Positions 33,329-46,010 are shown, numbered from the stretch's first letter. The stretch is DNA of 64,000 nucleotides from Serendipita indica DSM 11827 (GCA_910890315.1 CAJVGD010000014.1:620001-684000), one strand, 5' to 3'. Made by a program: numbers and translations. The notes: generated by a model not told the origin, from the sequence alone.

Positions 33329-35787
33329 ATGCCTGTTGGAGCACCAGACCACTGTTTTCTTACCGGCTATCCAATTCGCGTCGATGCCTTTGCCACACCA
33401 AATGACCCGTCGTTTGCTCCTCCGTTGCTGCACCTCTTGACACATACACATACGGACCATCTCGACGGTCTCAATTCGTCTTCTTTTGGTGGGCAGATTA
33501 TTTGCTCTCAAGTTGCAAAGGACATGCTCCTCCGCCATGAACGCGTCGCGGACCGCGTAGAGTTTGACAGGGGCATCTCAAGCAGTCGCAAAAGGCCTTA
33601 TGCTCATCTCAGGGTCGAAGCCATGGTTATGGATGGGAAGAAGATCTCTCGATACACAAAGGATTTGCTTGTGAGTTGATGATGTCGGCGTGTCCCGGTT
33701 TACATTGTATCATTTCTAGAAACCAATTCCACTACAGCAACCAACGGCAGTTGAACTCTCGCACTCTATGAAGGTTCGGATTACCGCCATTGATGCCAAT
33801 CATTGTCCTGGCGCAGTCATGTTTCTCGTCGAAGGCCCAGCAGGAGCCGTCTTGCACACTGGAGACGTCCGAGCAGAACGTGTATTTCTCGAGAGTCTAA
33901 AGGGAAACCCCGCACTACAACGGTATATCCCGCACCCAGCTGCACCGTGGCCCGCCCCACCCACAGCTCCTGTCCAGACACTCGAGGCCATTCATATCGA
34001 CACGGCTCATTTATTCATCACGTCAAATCTTTTAAGCAAAGTAAATGGCATTATTTGGACCACTCATTCGCTGATGGAGACGTAGGAAGACGCAGTCGAA
34101 GGGCTACTCACCTTGATGGCACTCTTCGACCCAGAAACAACGTTCCTGATGAATACTTGGTGTTGGGGTTACGAAGATATTGTATGGTGTCCTGATACCC
34201 GCGTGGATCATCATCTCATAGTATCTAGATCAAAGGCGTCGCCAAAAGGTTTGGCAGTCGGGTGCGTCCCAGCTCTCCGCAGGTGCTTGCTATTCATGTT
34301 CCCCAAGGTACACGTAGATCGTTACAAAGATGAGATATATCGACATAGCCGCGATCCAACCCTCCTACAGTCCATTACCAGAGCCGAAGAGACGCGCTTC
34401 CACGCTTGTGAACCCACCAACCGCTGTGGAACCATTGTTTCAAATGCCGGTAATGTCGTCTATGTGAATCCGGTGGAGATGTCCATAGAACACTGGGAAT
34501 TGTACATGGCAGAGACGATGCAGTCTCTGCTCAACGGTGAAAGGCTTACAAATCTAGTGGGTTCAGGCCATCACTCGTTTTATTACATCTCATCTCGACT
34601 AGCTGGTACCCTTTTCCCGTCATTCGGGTGTTCAAGAGCTTCAAGACCTCGTTGCACTCTTCAAACCCAAAAAAGTGATTCCCAACGACTTAATGTCATG
34701 GTTTTATGGGCTCGAATGGATCTGTTTTCCAGCCATGTTTGGTCCCTATCTCGCTCCCGGAGGAGAAGAACTTGTCCAAGATCAAATTCGCAAAGCTCAG
34801 CTACCGACAGACCGTATACTCGAAGCTCTGGACGCAAAAATGCGTGAAAGTGCGGTGGAATTTGCTATTGGAGATGGTTCGAGGAGTCTGGTGGCATTGT
34901 GGTCGAGCAAGAACCCTATGGGTGGCGAGTCTCTCTTGACGCGTCTCAGACAATATCTTCCAAAATACGTCCAGGAGCATATAGAGGCGAAATGGATGGA
35001 CCTCGGCCGTCCAAAACTGGACATAGGACCCAGTGAATCCGAGTCATCACAGGAGGAGTGTGACGAGGAGGATTCTCAACTTCGAATGTCCTTTTACGGG
35101 CTATCGAAACCCTCAAACCTTGATAAAGAGAGCCCATATGCGCGAGTCTCACCTACAAAGTCGACTGTGGAACAGACACCTCGCCAGAAACCGTACAAGC
35201 TGCCTGATCCCAGCAAAGTCATTTTCATTGATCTTACCGTCTCGCCCCCAATGTCTCCTAAACGGGAGCGAGAGGAGATAACGCTTGTGGAAAAGTCACA
35301 AAAAAGGAAGCGAACTGAGACGGTGATACTTTCTTCCCCTGTTCAGGGGCACCCTCGTGGCACCCTGAGTGCTCAACCGTCGGCGAGTACCTCGAGGCGA
35401 CGCTCGATGGAACGAACGCAAATCGCAGAATCTGGAGCAATCACGATATATAACAAGGTGGACAATGACATTTCGGCGCGGAATTCAAGAGACGTATCGC
35501 ACTCTCAGCTCATGAGCCGCAAAATACCTCTAGAGCAAAGCGAATACATAAAGACGTGGAATAATGCGGCACTACTGGTCCATAGTTCATCAGGAAGCAG
35601 AATATCAGCTCAAGAACTGGAGGACGAGGCTCCTGCAACGGCCACAAAGCCTGGTCGCACAGTCGAACCCTCGATAGAATCTCCACCAGGTGTTGACAGC
35701 GTTCGCGTCAACAACCTCTTCAATGGTGTAAGGGATGGATCCACGGAGTGGATGGGCCTGAGTTGCCTCGGCAGTCAGAGTCAGTGA
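33329..35787 (+). CDS. Artemis/SNM1-type metallo-beta-lactamase DNA nuclease
   Basis: ATG at 33329 (MPVGAPDHCFLTGYPIRVDAF) matches the family start. The metal site THTHTDHLDG (HxHxDH) lies near 33440. After an intron DANHCPGAVMFLVEG and HTGDVRAERVFLES mark the MBL/beta-CASP fold. Then EDAVEGLLTLMALFDPETTF, WCWGYEDI, VHVDRYKDEIYRH, and HSGVQELQDLVALFKPKKVI, the closing beta-CASP motif. Introns at about 33671-33720, 34037-34087, 34180-34222 and 34555-34608 all fit. The C-terminal 250 residues are polar, with KREREEITLVEKSQKRKR as a likely nuclear signal. SNM1/Pso2/Artemis enzymes trim DNA ends in crosslink repair and end joining; order of motifs fits Artemis (DCLRE1C) somewhat better than Pso2 but I cannot exclude the latter. 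Confidence 0.88.
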
Positions 35788-35895
35788 TGTCTCCTTCTTT
35801 TTGATCGTGTATTGCTACTAGAGTGTACTCCTTGGGTTATCCAATAGCGTATCACATTAGCCAGCTCTAGTTCAGACTATCGACCTTTCCATTCC

Positions 35896-36888
35896 CTATT
35901 CTCCTGTCTTGACTTGCGGTGTCTCGGATTGAGGTGCCGTCGTGGGTGTCATTTGCTCGGTCCTGAATCGTTCGGGAAGCCCTGCACTGATTTGTCGCTC
36001 GTATGGATCGTCCAGGGGTTCACAGCCTGGTGACAGAGTTCGATCAACAATGCACTGAAGAAGAGTTACTAACCAACTGCAATATACGCGAGACAGGTGA
36101 TAAATGGATCACAGAACCGTGACGTCCAAAGCCATCGCAGTGGATAATAGTCGAGGATAGCGTTGCACATAATGCCAGAGCGCACAGGGTAACGAAGCGA
36201 AACGAATCCGTACGGATTTTATACCCGCAGCCTCGGTGAGGACAGGCGCTGTACTTTTAAACCCGATGAATTCTATCAGGCCTCTAGGAGATGATCATAC
36301 AATGATGTACCATGAGTCACGCCATTATCTATGTTTCATGGGTGAGCTTGCCGTTACGCGTACGCAATTGTTCTGCAGACGTAATTCCCTGGCTCTCGAG
36401 GCCCTTGTAGCTCACTCGGTCACCCCCGAAGAGCTCTCTGGCTTCAATGTCGTTGATACCTTTTAAGAGGGCTTTGATTGCGTTGTACTTGGTGTCGCCG
36501 ACTTTGTCCGGCGTCGTACCCTCGGGGTCTTGTGGAAGATCGGTGATCATGATCCGCTCACTGGGTGGAATCGCATCGAGGGCTTCTGCGTCAAAGGTAT
36601 AGAGCGATGATCGTTTTTCGAGTTCGGCGCGATTCTTCTCTGTCATGAGGAACACAGTATTCTCGAGATGTTGGGGAACGATAATTTTCAGGTCGCTGGA
36701 TTCGATCTGGTAGAGCTTGTCGATCGAACTTGCACTACTTTCGCAGCAGCAGCAGACTTCACAACCTGAGAATCTTGATCAGTCCTGAGGAGGAACCAAG
36801 AAAAGAAGGGCCTACATTTCAAGCAAGGCTCACAGAGATAGCAAACGGCAACACAGCCAAGGCAAATGACTTCAAAGAGGTCCCCCAT
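35896..36888 (-). CDS. Unknown protein with Cys-rich N-terminus (3' exons uncertain)
   Basis: The start at 36888 gives MGDLFEVICLGCVAVCYLCE, then after an intron CCEVCCCCESSASSIDKLYQ. This is a short hydrophobic segment flanked by a Cys cluster, likely palmitoylated or membrane-anchored. It continues IIVPQHLENTVFLMTEKNRA, IPPSERIMITDLPQDPEGTT and KYNAIKALLKGINDIEAREL. The frame can stop at 36329, but downstream minus-strand sequence looks coding: IEFIGFKSTAPVLTEAAG (about 36280-36227), either IRFASLPCALWHYVQRYP or a shifted frame over 36220-36110, and a final exon ending EPLDDPYERQISAGLPERF and TPQVKTGE with stop at 35896. I could not join these with confidence. Function unknown. Head-to-head with MPH1. 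Confidence 0.5.
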
Positions 36889-37309
36889 CGCTGAAACTGA
36901 GAGTTTGTGGGCAGTCTGTGGACGGTTTGGGGAGTTTTGAAGCAAAATAGGCTCTTTTATGGTGCGAGCCGTATGCAAGGTACACCTGGGATGTCAATCT
37001 TGTCCAATTTAGTTTCCACTGACAGGGCCGGGGGAAGTCCGAGCGCTCGTTCCCAATCTATCTTCATGAGTAGCGATAGGAGGCACCCAAAGAAACGAAT
37101 AATAGAACTGGCTCGCTTTCGCAGCTGGAGTACGGACCATTTGCTCGGAACCGCCATGATCAAGACCTGTGACCAAGAACGTACATTCTTTCCGAGAGTT
37201 CCTGTCTAGTCAATCCTCAAGTTGAAGAAATAGGCCAAAGTCATAGGCGGCAAGTGGCGAGGCAACAGACAAACCCTGGCCACAACTTCTTGCAAAGCCG
37301 TCGGAGACC
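36889..37309. promoter_or_regulatory. Divergent region between Cys-rich gene and MPH1
   Basis: 421 bases between two outward start codons. It should carry both promoters. Open frames of about 65-100 codons here lack homology and overlap each other. Confidence 0.4.
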
Positions 37310-40300
37310 ATGAGCGACTATGACGATTATTTTGACTCCATAGATGAACAGGCACTTGCTGAGCTCGACGTCGTCGAAGCAACACTCAACTCGTGCGAAA
37401 TAGCGCCACGCCCGCCAGTGAAAAGCGCGTCAAACAAACCACGAATATCGCAAGCAAGCATGGATTCAGAATTCGGTGACCTGACGCTCGATTTGGACGA
37501 CATGGACGCGCTTGAGGCTGCCGTGAGCAGGCCCAAAGCAGACTCCACCTCGCGACCTGGACAGTCGTTCAATCGAACGATCAGTGGAGCAAACGATGGT
37601 TGGGGTTTCCATACGGACTCAGGAGGATCGCTTCAAACGGATTTGCATGGCAACATCCTCATTTCTGAGGAGCTCGAGGAGCCAGCAAGGCAGCAACGGC
37701 CTCGTGTGCCTCTGCTCGGACAGAGGCTCCGGAAAACCAAAGTTTGGGATCAGACTGCATTTGCAAAGACAGGGTGGAGGAGTACAAAGCCTCCAAAAGG
37801 AAAAGGAAAGGCGCGAAACGATGATGGGGAAGAAGCAGAGGACGAGATAGATGCATCTGCTCTTCCAAGCGCTGATTTCTCCCGTGAGTATGGTCAACCC
37901 CGCTCAGATACACCTGATCCTTGGCACAGTGCGACCTGTTAGCGTCTATTGGTCTATGTGGAACATCGACTAATGCTGTATAGGCAACATCGATGCATCT
38001 CGAACCTGATAGAATCTCGATGAGAGAGTGGATCTATCCACTTAACAGAGACAAACGAGAATACCAATTCAACATCGTCAAGGCCTCCCTGTTCGATAAC
38101 TGCCTTGTCGCTATTCCAACAGGATTGGGGAAGACATTTATCGCTGGTTGTGTGATGCTTAACTGTGAGTTATGTCTGCACCCTTTACCGGTCTGACGCT
38201 AGTTCAGACTATCGTTGGTTTCCTGAAGGCAAAATTATCTTCGTTGCACCAACGAAGCCACTCGTAGCGCAACAGATCGAAGCCAGTCACGAAGTATGTG
38301 GAATTCCAGGTACAGATGCGATAGAACTTACGGGACAAACCCCACGCGACGTCCGACAAGTCTTGGTCCGTAATATCCGCACAAAGTCCCCCATTTCTTT
38401 CTAATATTTCACAGTGGAAAACAAAACGCGTCTTTTACATGACGCCTCAGACCCTTGTGAACGATTTGGCGAATCAACTCGTGGATCCAAAGCACATCAT
38501 CCTTCTCGTTGTCGACGAAGCGCACAAAGGAACCGGAGACTACGCCTATACGCAGATTGTGCGATTCATGATGGCCACTAATCCTTTCTTTCGGCTTCTC
38601 GCCCTCACAGCGACACCTGGAGGCAAGCCAGAAGCGGTACAAGTCATCGTCGATTCGATGCATATCAGCCACATTGAGATACGCAACGAAGAAAGTATGG
38701 ATGTTCGTCAGTATATGCATCACAAGGTCGGTTCTCGATCCTCACCTTGATCTGCCTCTCATTATGCACAGACTATCCGAGAGCATGTCGTCGTATTCGA
38801 TGGAGAGCTCCTCAAGATTCGAGAGCTGCTGCTGAAGGTCATGGATGTATGACCGGAACATGATTTTCCACCCCCTTCGCTGACCTTTTGGCAGCGGGTG
38901 CTTGGTCCGCTGCGGGCCAAGGGCATCCTATTTTATCACGACCCTGCTATGGTTAGCGCATTCGTTTGTCAAAGCGCCATGGGCAAATTGGACAACCGGA
39001 GCGAAGGGTGGGCCTACAAGCCTTTGAGTGACCTCGGAGCACTGGCACGTGCTTATGGCTATCTCGTAAGTAGAATATCGCAACAATTTTCGGTTCTGAC
39101 CGCATCTTAGATGGAACACAGCGTCGAGATGGCATATAACTCACTTCAAGATTTCGCCAATGGTGTCAAGAAGAGCAAGCCTGGTTCCAAGCAACAGAAC
39201 ACTAAGCCAAGCAAGGTGGCACAAGATCCAAATTTTGTTGCCTGTATCAACGAGATTGAACGTCAGCGCGACTTCAAGAAGGCATTTCCTACTCATCCAA
39301 AGATGGAGAAGCTGCGCACACTGGCCATTCAACATTTTGCAAATGCAGAGATTGTCGAAGAGGACAAAGTTCTACCTGGGGAGCAGCCAGCAAAATCAAG
39401 CACCAAAATGATTGTCTATTGCTCGTTCAGGGAGTGCGTTGACGAGATCACAGCCATGCTGAACGAGCAGCAACCCATGATACGAGCCCACCGGTTCATT
39501 GGTCAAGGAATAGATAAGCGGGGTGCCAAGGGAGTTTCACAAAAGGAACAATTGGCCGTGGGTCCTATAGCTGCTATTTCTCCAGTTCGCTGACGAATAA
39601 GCAGGTCATCAAAGACTTCTCGGCAGGCAAATACAATGTCATTGTGTCGACCTCAATTGGGGAAGAAGGTCTGGACATTGGAGAAGTCGAGTGCATCGTC
39701 TGTTATGACGCTCAGAAGACAGCTATTCGCTCTGTACGTATTTTGGCCATGAGTTACTATCATTCTGACCAGCTTCCAGCTGCAAAGAGCTGGGCGCACA
39801 GGCCGTAAAAAGGCTGGCGTTGTCGAGGTTCTCCTCACAAAAGGACGAGACGACAGGAACTGGGCTACAGCTACCGCCGCATACAAAGAGGTCCAACAAT
39901 CCATTGTACGCGGGACGGACTTGGAGCTGTATGGCGACGTCCCACGGTTGCTGCCTGACAACGTTGAGCCCAAATGCATTGAGATGAGGATGGAGTGCAT
40001 CCCATATGTCCGCGATGAGCCGAAGCGTCGAGGTTCCGGAAACACATCACGAAAATCATCTTCCAAAACGAATGCGACTAAACAACCTGGCTCGCGCAAG
40101 CGTGTGCGCGAAGAGATTCAAGAGGTTGAAGAAGAGCAGGAGGCAGAAGAGGACGACCCAAGCTCTCCAAAGAGAAAAAAGAAGTTTGTGGCGACAGATG
40201 ACGATGACGAAGAGTTACTCCAACCGAAAAGACGTACAAACAAGAAGGCTTTGGCATCGACCAAGCATAAAAACTCTGCACCTCGCTCTTCCGTCCCGAT

Positions 40301-41318
40301 GACCAGCTTTGTATCAGCGAGAATGCTGGCTCAAGAGGACGATGAAGACTCTGATAACGATGCACTGGACAAACTTGTCGCAAAACATACCCAAGGCGAC
40401 AGTATCAAACCCTCCAAACCCTCCAAGGCGCAAAAGAAAGCGATCCCCAAACAAATTCCAACTAAGCCAGCCGCGATGAACTGGCTGCTGGATTCAGACT
40501 CTGATGAAAGTGATCCGCCACCAAAACCACAACCCAGAAATACGGTGGCTGAACAGAATGTACCCATCGACCTGACAGAGACCGAAGAGTCTGATGTCGA
40601 ATTGATCGAGGAGGTGCAGATCTCGCCACCCAAATCCCGTCCAACTGTCTCAAACGTCAACCGTAGACTGGTCGCGAAGGATGTGAATACTTCATCTCCT
40701 GAAGCTTCTTTCCTACTCGAAAAGCCTGCGAAAAGAAGAGTTTTGCCGCCGCCGCCAGCAGACGATTCTCTGGAGCTTTCGTCCCCAGTCATCCGAAGAC
40801 TCAGGAGAAAGGGAGACGAAGGCGACAGGAGGCTCATGCCACCACCCCGTGCTCCTGGCGCAGCTACTGCTGATACAAACTCCAAGGCGCGTGGTTCGGG
40901 CGTAAAGTATTCAGTACTAGACAAAAACGAGTTCCTGGAGATGGAAGCACAACACTCTGGAGACGAAGTCGACGCAGGATCATCCGACTCGGATGGCATT
41001 GCGCATAGCTCTGATATCGAATGGCTAGTAGACACATCGGGAACACAGGCCCCATCTGGATACGAGCAGAGTGTGATTTACAGGCAAAGCCTCCTCACCC
41101 AGGCACCGAACAATGCAGCCCCAGTTTTTGCTTCGCGACCCGTCAAGACGGGTTTCCTGGGTAGAGGCCGCGCTTCTATCGGAGAGCCGAGGAGATACGG
41201 CGCCACGGGGTCATCACCAATGAGAAGCAGTGACATAGATAATTATTCTCTGGGCAGTTTCGTTGTAGAGGACGACGACCAGATACTCGAGGCCTCTAGT
41301 CAAGATGACGATTTATAA
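37310..41318 (+). CDS. MPH1: MPH1/FANCM-type DNA helicase
   Basis: ATG at 37310 opens an acidic N-terminus. Helicase motifs in order: [20 protein letters not shown] (Q-like), [11 protein letters not shown] (I), [12 protein letters not shown] (Ia), [14 protein letters not shown] (II, DEAH), LALTATPGG (III), [13 protein letters not shown] (IV), [14 protein letters not shown] (V) and [20 protein letters not shown] (VI). A helical insert between the lobes ([20 protein letters not shown]) marks the FANCM/Hef family. About nine introns lie in the first 2.6 kb; the last exon (about 39778-41318) is uninterrupted and encodes a 500-residue acidic, Ser-rich tail with basic patches and repeated DDD/E and SDSD runs that could be SUMO-interacting ([16 protein letters not shown]). 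Mph1/FANCM remodels stalled forks and D-loops and limits crossovers. Ends 31 bp from the ASNSD1-like stop. Confidence 0.95.
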
Positions 41319-41349
41319 AGTTTAAGCCGTACAATTGTTCTTTGTATTT

Positions 41350-43552
41350 CTAGGATAGTAATGTAGCGCCATTCGACCGTTTTGTGACATCTCCACCCTC
41401 TAGTCGAGCACTTCTACTGCCAAATTGCATTGCTCTTTTCGCTCTTGAAGCAGCACCATGTAGACCTAACCGCCTCGCGGCCAATCGAAGTAGTAGCTTG
41501 TCTCCTGGCAAGCCCTTTACCGCAAGTTGCTCATTGGCTTCGTCCTGAGGCGTCTGACTTGGAGGGATCACTCGGGGGTCGACTTTGAGGTGGATGGGAA
41601 TGGACGAGAGATATGCTAAAAGATTCATTGACAAGAAGGGGTATCTTGCTTCCTTTCCGTGTGAAGAGATGACCCTATCGTCCCTTCCAAGGTTTCGTAT
41701 ATGAATCCGATCGACGTCTCGTTGTAACTGAAGAAACAATGAGACTAAATTCGCTCCTTGAGCAAAGCCCTACCTCATCGAGTAATGCCTGCCACCCTCC
41801 ATGTTTATACGCATTTCGATGGCGTATGTATCCCCCGAGTAGTTCATCTGCACCGAGTCCACTGAGAATGACCCGTGCCGGTGAAGTGTACGATCTCACG
41901 GAACCGGTAGGAGAGTTCGGCGCCTCCGTGTCTCTGCTCTCGATGCAGCCTATTCCTCGAGAAGCGAAGTACAATGCTAGTGCCAGGGACATGTCCATTA
42001 CTGTTCGGGAAGGCGCCATTAGTCGCTCGATGATTGGCCTGTGACGAAGAGTTTCCTCATAAGGAATGTTGATGGTCACCTTTGGACAAATAAGATACCT
42101 ATTTCGCTGGTGAAATGCACTGACAAAGTTCCATGTTCTCTCCGGGGCAAGACGACGGAATTCTTCGACTTGTTCGAGACCCGTAATCCTGTCTGGCACA
42201 GAATACTTCTGCTCCTCCGAGAGGTGAGGTCGCGTTGACTGCTTATGAGGTTTCTTCTGTGAGGGCTGCGTGTGTCCTTCAGCACGATGCGGATTTTCGA
42301 AAGCAACGTTGAGGAGATCAATCGGTTCGGAGAGTGGTAGATGTCTGGAATGTATGAGTGACTCGTTATGACCAGACTCATACGAACCTGTGCGCAAGAA
42401 ATGCGATGACGGAGCAGTCTATGCCACCCGAGAAGAGCACGGCGACACGAGCATCTGAATTTTTGAGGCTGGAGAGAAATTTAGTCCTATGACTCTATAG
42501 ATGGGTCGCCTTGACCTGTTTAGGCGTGGAATGTCTTGAGTACGAAGCACAATAGACGCGTCTAGATGCTTGATAAACTCTTCTACAGTTTCTCCCCATA
42601 TTGGTGGTAAAGGGTCGACAGGTATTGGGTAATCTGCCGCGGGGAGATCTCGATGTAAAGGCTTTGGAGCAATCTTTTGGGAAATTAGCAGCAACTCGAG
42701 GGATACATCTGACGCACCAATTGTAGATATGCACTCTCTCTAGAAACATTCTGAATGTTCAAGCACTTCAACATTGTAAGCATGCGATATGCAACACACG
42801 GGTACGAACATGATCATCCAAAGAGACTGAAAACAGGGTGTCCGCGGGTAGCTCTTCAAAGTCGTGGCTACCATTAGACATGGAGGCGAGAGTGAGATAC
42901 GGCTTAGCAGGAGTGGGCCTGTGCACTACAAGTGACCGACGACCCAAAGGATCACGGCCAAAGTAGACTGTTCGACTGCTGCCCTACTCATTCTTTAGAT
43001 GTCTCCTGGTTATTTGAAAGTGACTACCTCCAAGTAGACAAAGGCGTACCTGCTCACAGATCAACTTTCACTTCCACGACGAGACCATCGACATACGGGC
43101 CCTCAACTTGTCCGAAAATGCCGGATATAGACTCGTTAGAGCTGCTCAGGCGTTCAAAAATCTTGACTCCATCATTGTCTGTAGAGATAAGATCCAATCC
43201 TTCGAAGATCTGTAAAAGGGGCTCAAAATCAGGAGTGTTTGCATGTAGATGAATATTCACCCACTTCTCCATTCCAGCAAAGAACGTTTCCACTAGAATG
43301 ATGAGGCTGAACCGCAATATGATCTCCCCGGAGATGCAGAACAGAGCTAAAGACGCTCAATGAAACTGATCCGATGGAGAGATGAAGGTCTTGTTGTGAA
43401 TCTGGGCCTATATAGCGCATTCAATAAATCAGAGAGTGGAAAGCAAAGCCTAGTTGTGCACCTCGCTGCGCATTGAGCTTGACAAGTTCGGTCCACTCTT
43501 CTTCATCAAAGCTTTGATCGGTTTGGCCTATTCTAAAAACGATTCCACACAT
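41350..43552 (-). CDS. ASNSD1-like asparagine-synthetase-domain protein
   Basis: The start at 43552 reads MCGIVFRIGQTDQSFDEEEW, with Cys2 as the class II glutamine-amidotransferase nucleophile. GPDSQQDLHLSIGSVSLSVF, LRGDHIAVQPHH and VLCWNGEVF complete the N-domain. The synthetase half has VAVLFSGGIDCSVIAFLAHR (PP-loop SGGxD, here Ile-Asp, about 42415), NIPYEET, SGLGADELLGGYIRHRNAY and DRVISSHGKEARYPFLS, and ends RSNGATLLS at 41350. About eight introns. Proteins of this type (ASNSD1 in animals, similar in fungi) are related to asparagine synthetase but their reaction is not established. Head-to-head with the PXA gene (50 bp) and tail-to-tail with MPH1 (31 bp). Confidence 0.92.
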
Positions 43553-43602
43553 TGCCGCAGAGTGGTAAGGCTCAAGGGCCGTGTCGGGATTTGAACCTGG
43601 CC
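43553..43602. promoter_or_regulatory. 50-bp gap between divergent ASNSD1-like and PXA-protein start codons
   Basis: Only 50 bases lie between the two outward ATGs, so the 5' UTRs probably overlap antisense or each promoter sits inside the other gene's first exon. A later in-frame ATG for the PXA gene is not obvious in the conserved N-terminus, which supports the short gap. Confidence 0.5.
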
Positions 43603-45307
43603 ATGTCGTCGCGGCGCAGTGTTGGCAGCCAAATCGTGTTCAACAACCCGAGAGCAATATCGGTACGCTCTGGAGGCTCAAAGACGAGCAACTCGACCAT
43701 CAATGTCACATTAGCACGGCGCCTGCTCTTCCCATACCTGCCACTGACGACCCCACTCCCCCCGCTCGTGGGTACATATGGAACACCCGAAGAAAACGAG
43801 AAAAGGAGGAACGACCCGGCTTTCAAGGCCCTCAACAACGAACTTTACGACTTCCTAGCTCTCGTGGTTCGCGGGTTCGTGCTGCCATGGTGGTCAAAGA
43901 TTACACCAAGAGACAAGGAATTTCCACAGGAAATCACAAGAATTGCCGCAAGTTTGATAAAGCAGGTGGAGTCACGGGCAATGGCCGCAGACATTCCTGC
44001 ATTGTTGGCGAATGCCATTCCTTTGCTGGTGGCACAACACTACCAGGACTTTCGTCTCGCACAAGCAAAGCTACCGACATCCTATGCCACTGGCCTACAG
44101 GGGCACTCTGACTCGCTCCCGCACCTTTTCCACTCATTCCAACCACACATGGCCGTCACAGCAGAAGGCACAGTGGATCCTAATTATCTCCGTCAAGTTG
44201 TGGAACACATTATGAAGGCCTGTCTACCGCCAGAGGACTGGGAGGCTGAAGCGGAGCGTGCTATAATTCGTGAGATTGTGCTCAAGATACTGCTGGAGAG
44301 CGCATTTCCACGCCTGAGCCAGCCATGGTTTATTCAAAAGACGATGCTCGAGCTGCTTGGTCCGCCCAAGGAGACAGTGCCAGTGAGTTTCATTCCTCAC
44401 TCGACGCTTACGCGTTGACATTCTTGCAGCCACCTCCTGTAACCAGAAGTGGGAGTGCATTTCATACCTTTGTCATCTTATTTCTTTCAGCGGTGCAAGT
44501 CGTCTCAGGATTTGCCATTGCCGCCATAGCAGGTCTGCAAGCTACCCTGCATACCGTCACGGAGGTGAATGCCTCTACGTTTCGTCAAAAAACAACATCG
44601 CAAACTGGCGAAGACATGGCATTTCCAACATTGGAAATGCTTGCAGAGATTTTGAACATGAGGGAACGAGCTGCAGCGGCCGCCATCCTTTACCTGTTGC
44701 AACTCATTCTCGGAGCTCTTGCCCCATTTGTCAATCGGTATGTGCGCAGGGTCTGTCACGAATAGGGAGTGATTGATTCGCTCTCATAGGCTGGTACCTT
44801 ACTTATTCTACACGCACACGCATCCCAGTATGTTTACGAAAATTCTCGCGCAGTCGAAGAAGGTGCTGTTCCCCGACGGATATCCAGGACCACCTCCAGT
44901 GGAGCCCACCATCGAAGAGCAAGTCCTCATACGCGAACAATTGGAAAAGCGACTATTTGATTGTGTTTTTCGTGCGTTTCTGCATAACCCGCTTCCGACG
45001 CCTGACGTTTCATCTAGCGGTTGCGGCCAAGCTTTTGTTCGGCACAAAGCTGTCCATTCAGGGCCGGACGATTCGAGGAATTTTGGATCCCTTGGGCTCC
45101 AAACAGTGCAATGTGCATCTTCTCATCTTTCTCCTAGACGCCATTGTCGTTAGCCTCTTCCCAGAACTGGCCTTGTCGCCCACCTCGAAGCGAGAACCGA
45201 GTGATGGTGCAACCGACGCGGACCTTGACGCAATGATTTATTCGCCTTACGACAAATCTGACCCACTTGATGGTCGCTCCAACTCGCCTGGTCAAGGCAC
45301 TCCGTAA
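43603..45307 (+). CDS. PXA-domain membrane-trafficking protein
   Basis: ATG at 43603 begins MSSRRSVGSQIVFNN. The PXA (PX-associated) domain spans about residues 45-265 with LPPLVGTYGTPEENEKRR, NNELYDFLALVVRGFVLPWW, PALLANAIPLLVAQHYQDF and REIVLKILLESAFPRLSQPW. After an intron at about 44383-44430 comes a hydrophobic stretch (FVILFLSAVQVVSGFAIAAI), then MRERAAAAAILYLLQLILGA, FAKILAQ-like MFTKILAQSKKVLFPDGYPG, and the end GTKLSIQGRTIRGILDPLGS and LLIFLLDAIVVSLFPELALS. The stop is at 45307. Unlike sorting nexins I see no PX or RGS domain. Fungal PXA-only proteins (S. pombe Pxa1-like) are little studied; PXA domains bind membranes in endosome and ER traffic. One intron inside 44955-45015 is inferred from LAVAAKLLFG. 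Confidence 0.85.
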
Positions 45308-46010
45308 TTCACTTGCCATGCCGACAAACCGGAAAAGGGCACGAGGGCGCACTTGCTAGTGGCTTACCGTATACGGGAAACTTGACCTTGATTCGCACGC
45401 ACGGCAAGCGGCAAATGCTCGCGACACGAGGCAATGGGTTCCGACCTCGGAGGGCTCAAGGGACGGGCAGAGGTGCTGCGATCCCATCGGCTTGGGGAGT
45501 ACACCTCGCTTGGATGCAAGGACGTCAGCGTTTCATATTAATGGGGGGTTGAATCTGTTGGTTTTAGGAGACCGGGTGTGAAATACAGTGAAACCTAGGG
45601 CGGGCTAAAGGGGAAACGCAAGGGTTACCATTGTAACTAAAGCGTGGCTTGAACTAGTTCTTGTTCTAAACCCAAACGGAAGGCTGTTGTCGGCTACACA
45701 CCCGACGCCCCCGTAATGGGAGTAAGAACCGAATGAGACTTTGGACCTGACCTCTGCCGTCTCACAACTCGTTCTCCAGCTCTCCCCCGCGACTGCAAAG
45801 CACATTCCTTACTCAAATTCCACTCGTTTTATAATTATCGCCATTGGCTACACCTCCGCTAGAAAGGACACGCGCGCCCACCCTTCGTCGTCCGAATTAT
45901 TCGATATCCTATACCGCGAAGACTTGAAAATCAAAGAAAACTGTATCTTCTTGTCCAACCTGGCTTGCTGATTGCATTCCTGGCTTTGTGCGCCTCTACC
46001 TAGCAAGAAA
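45308..46010. other. Intergenic, 0.7 kb, no recognised gene
   Basis: Contains GC-rich sequence around 45400-45500 and a CT-rich end before the next start. Open frames under 80 codons only. A direct search by eye for tRNA T-loop patterns found nothing convincing. Confidence 0.4.

Noticed and set aside
40331-41035. 234-codon minus-strand frame rich in Ser
   Set aside because: It is opposite the low-complexity tail of MPH1 and mirrors its composition.
43584-43600. cgggatttgaacctgg resembles the reverse of a tRNA T-arm
   Set aside because: The flanking bases do not form an acceptor stem, and the position lies at the divergent gene starts; there is no anticodon arm at the right distance.
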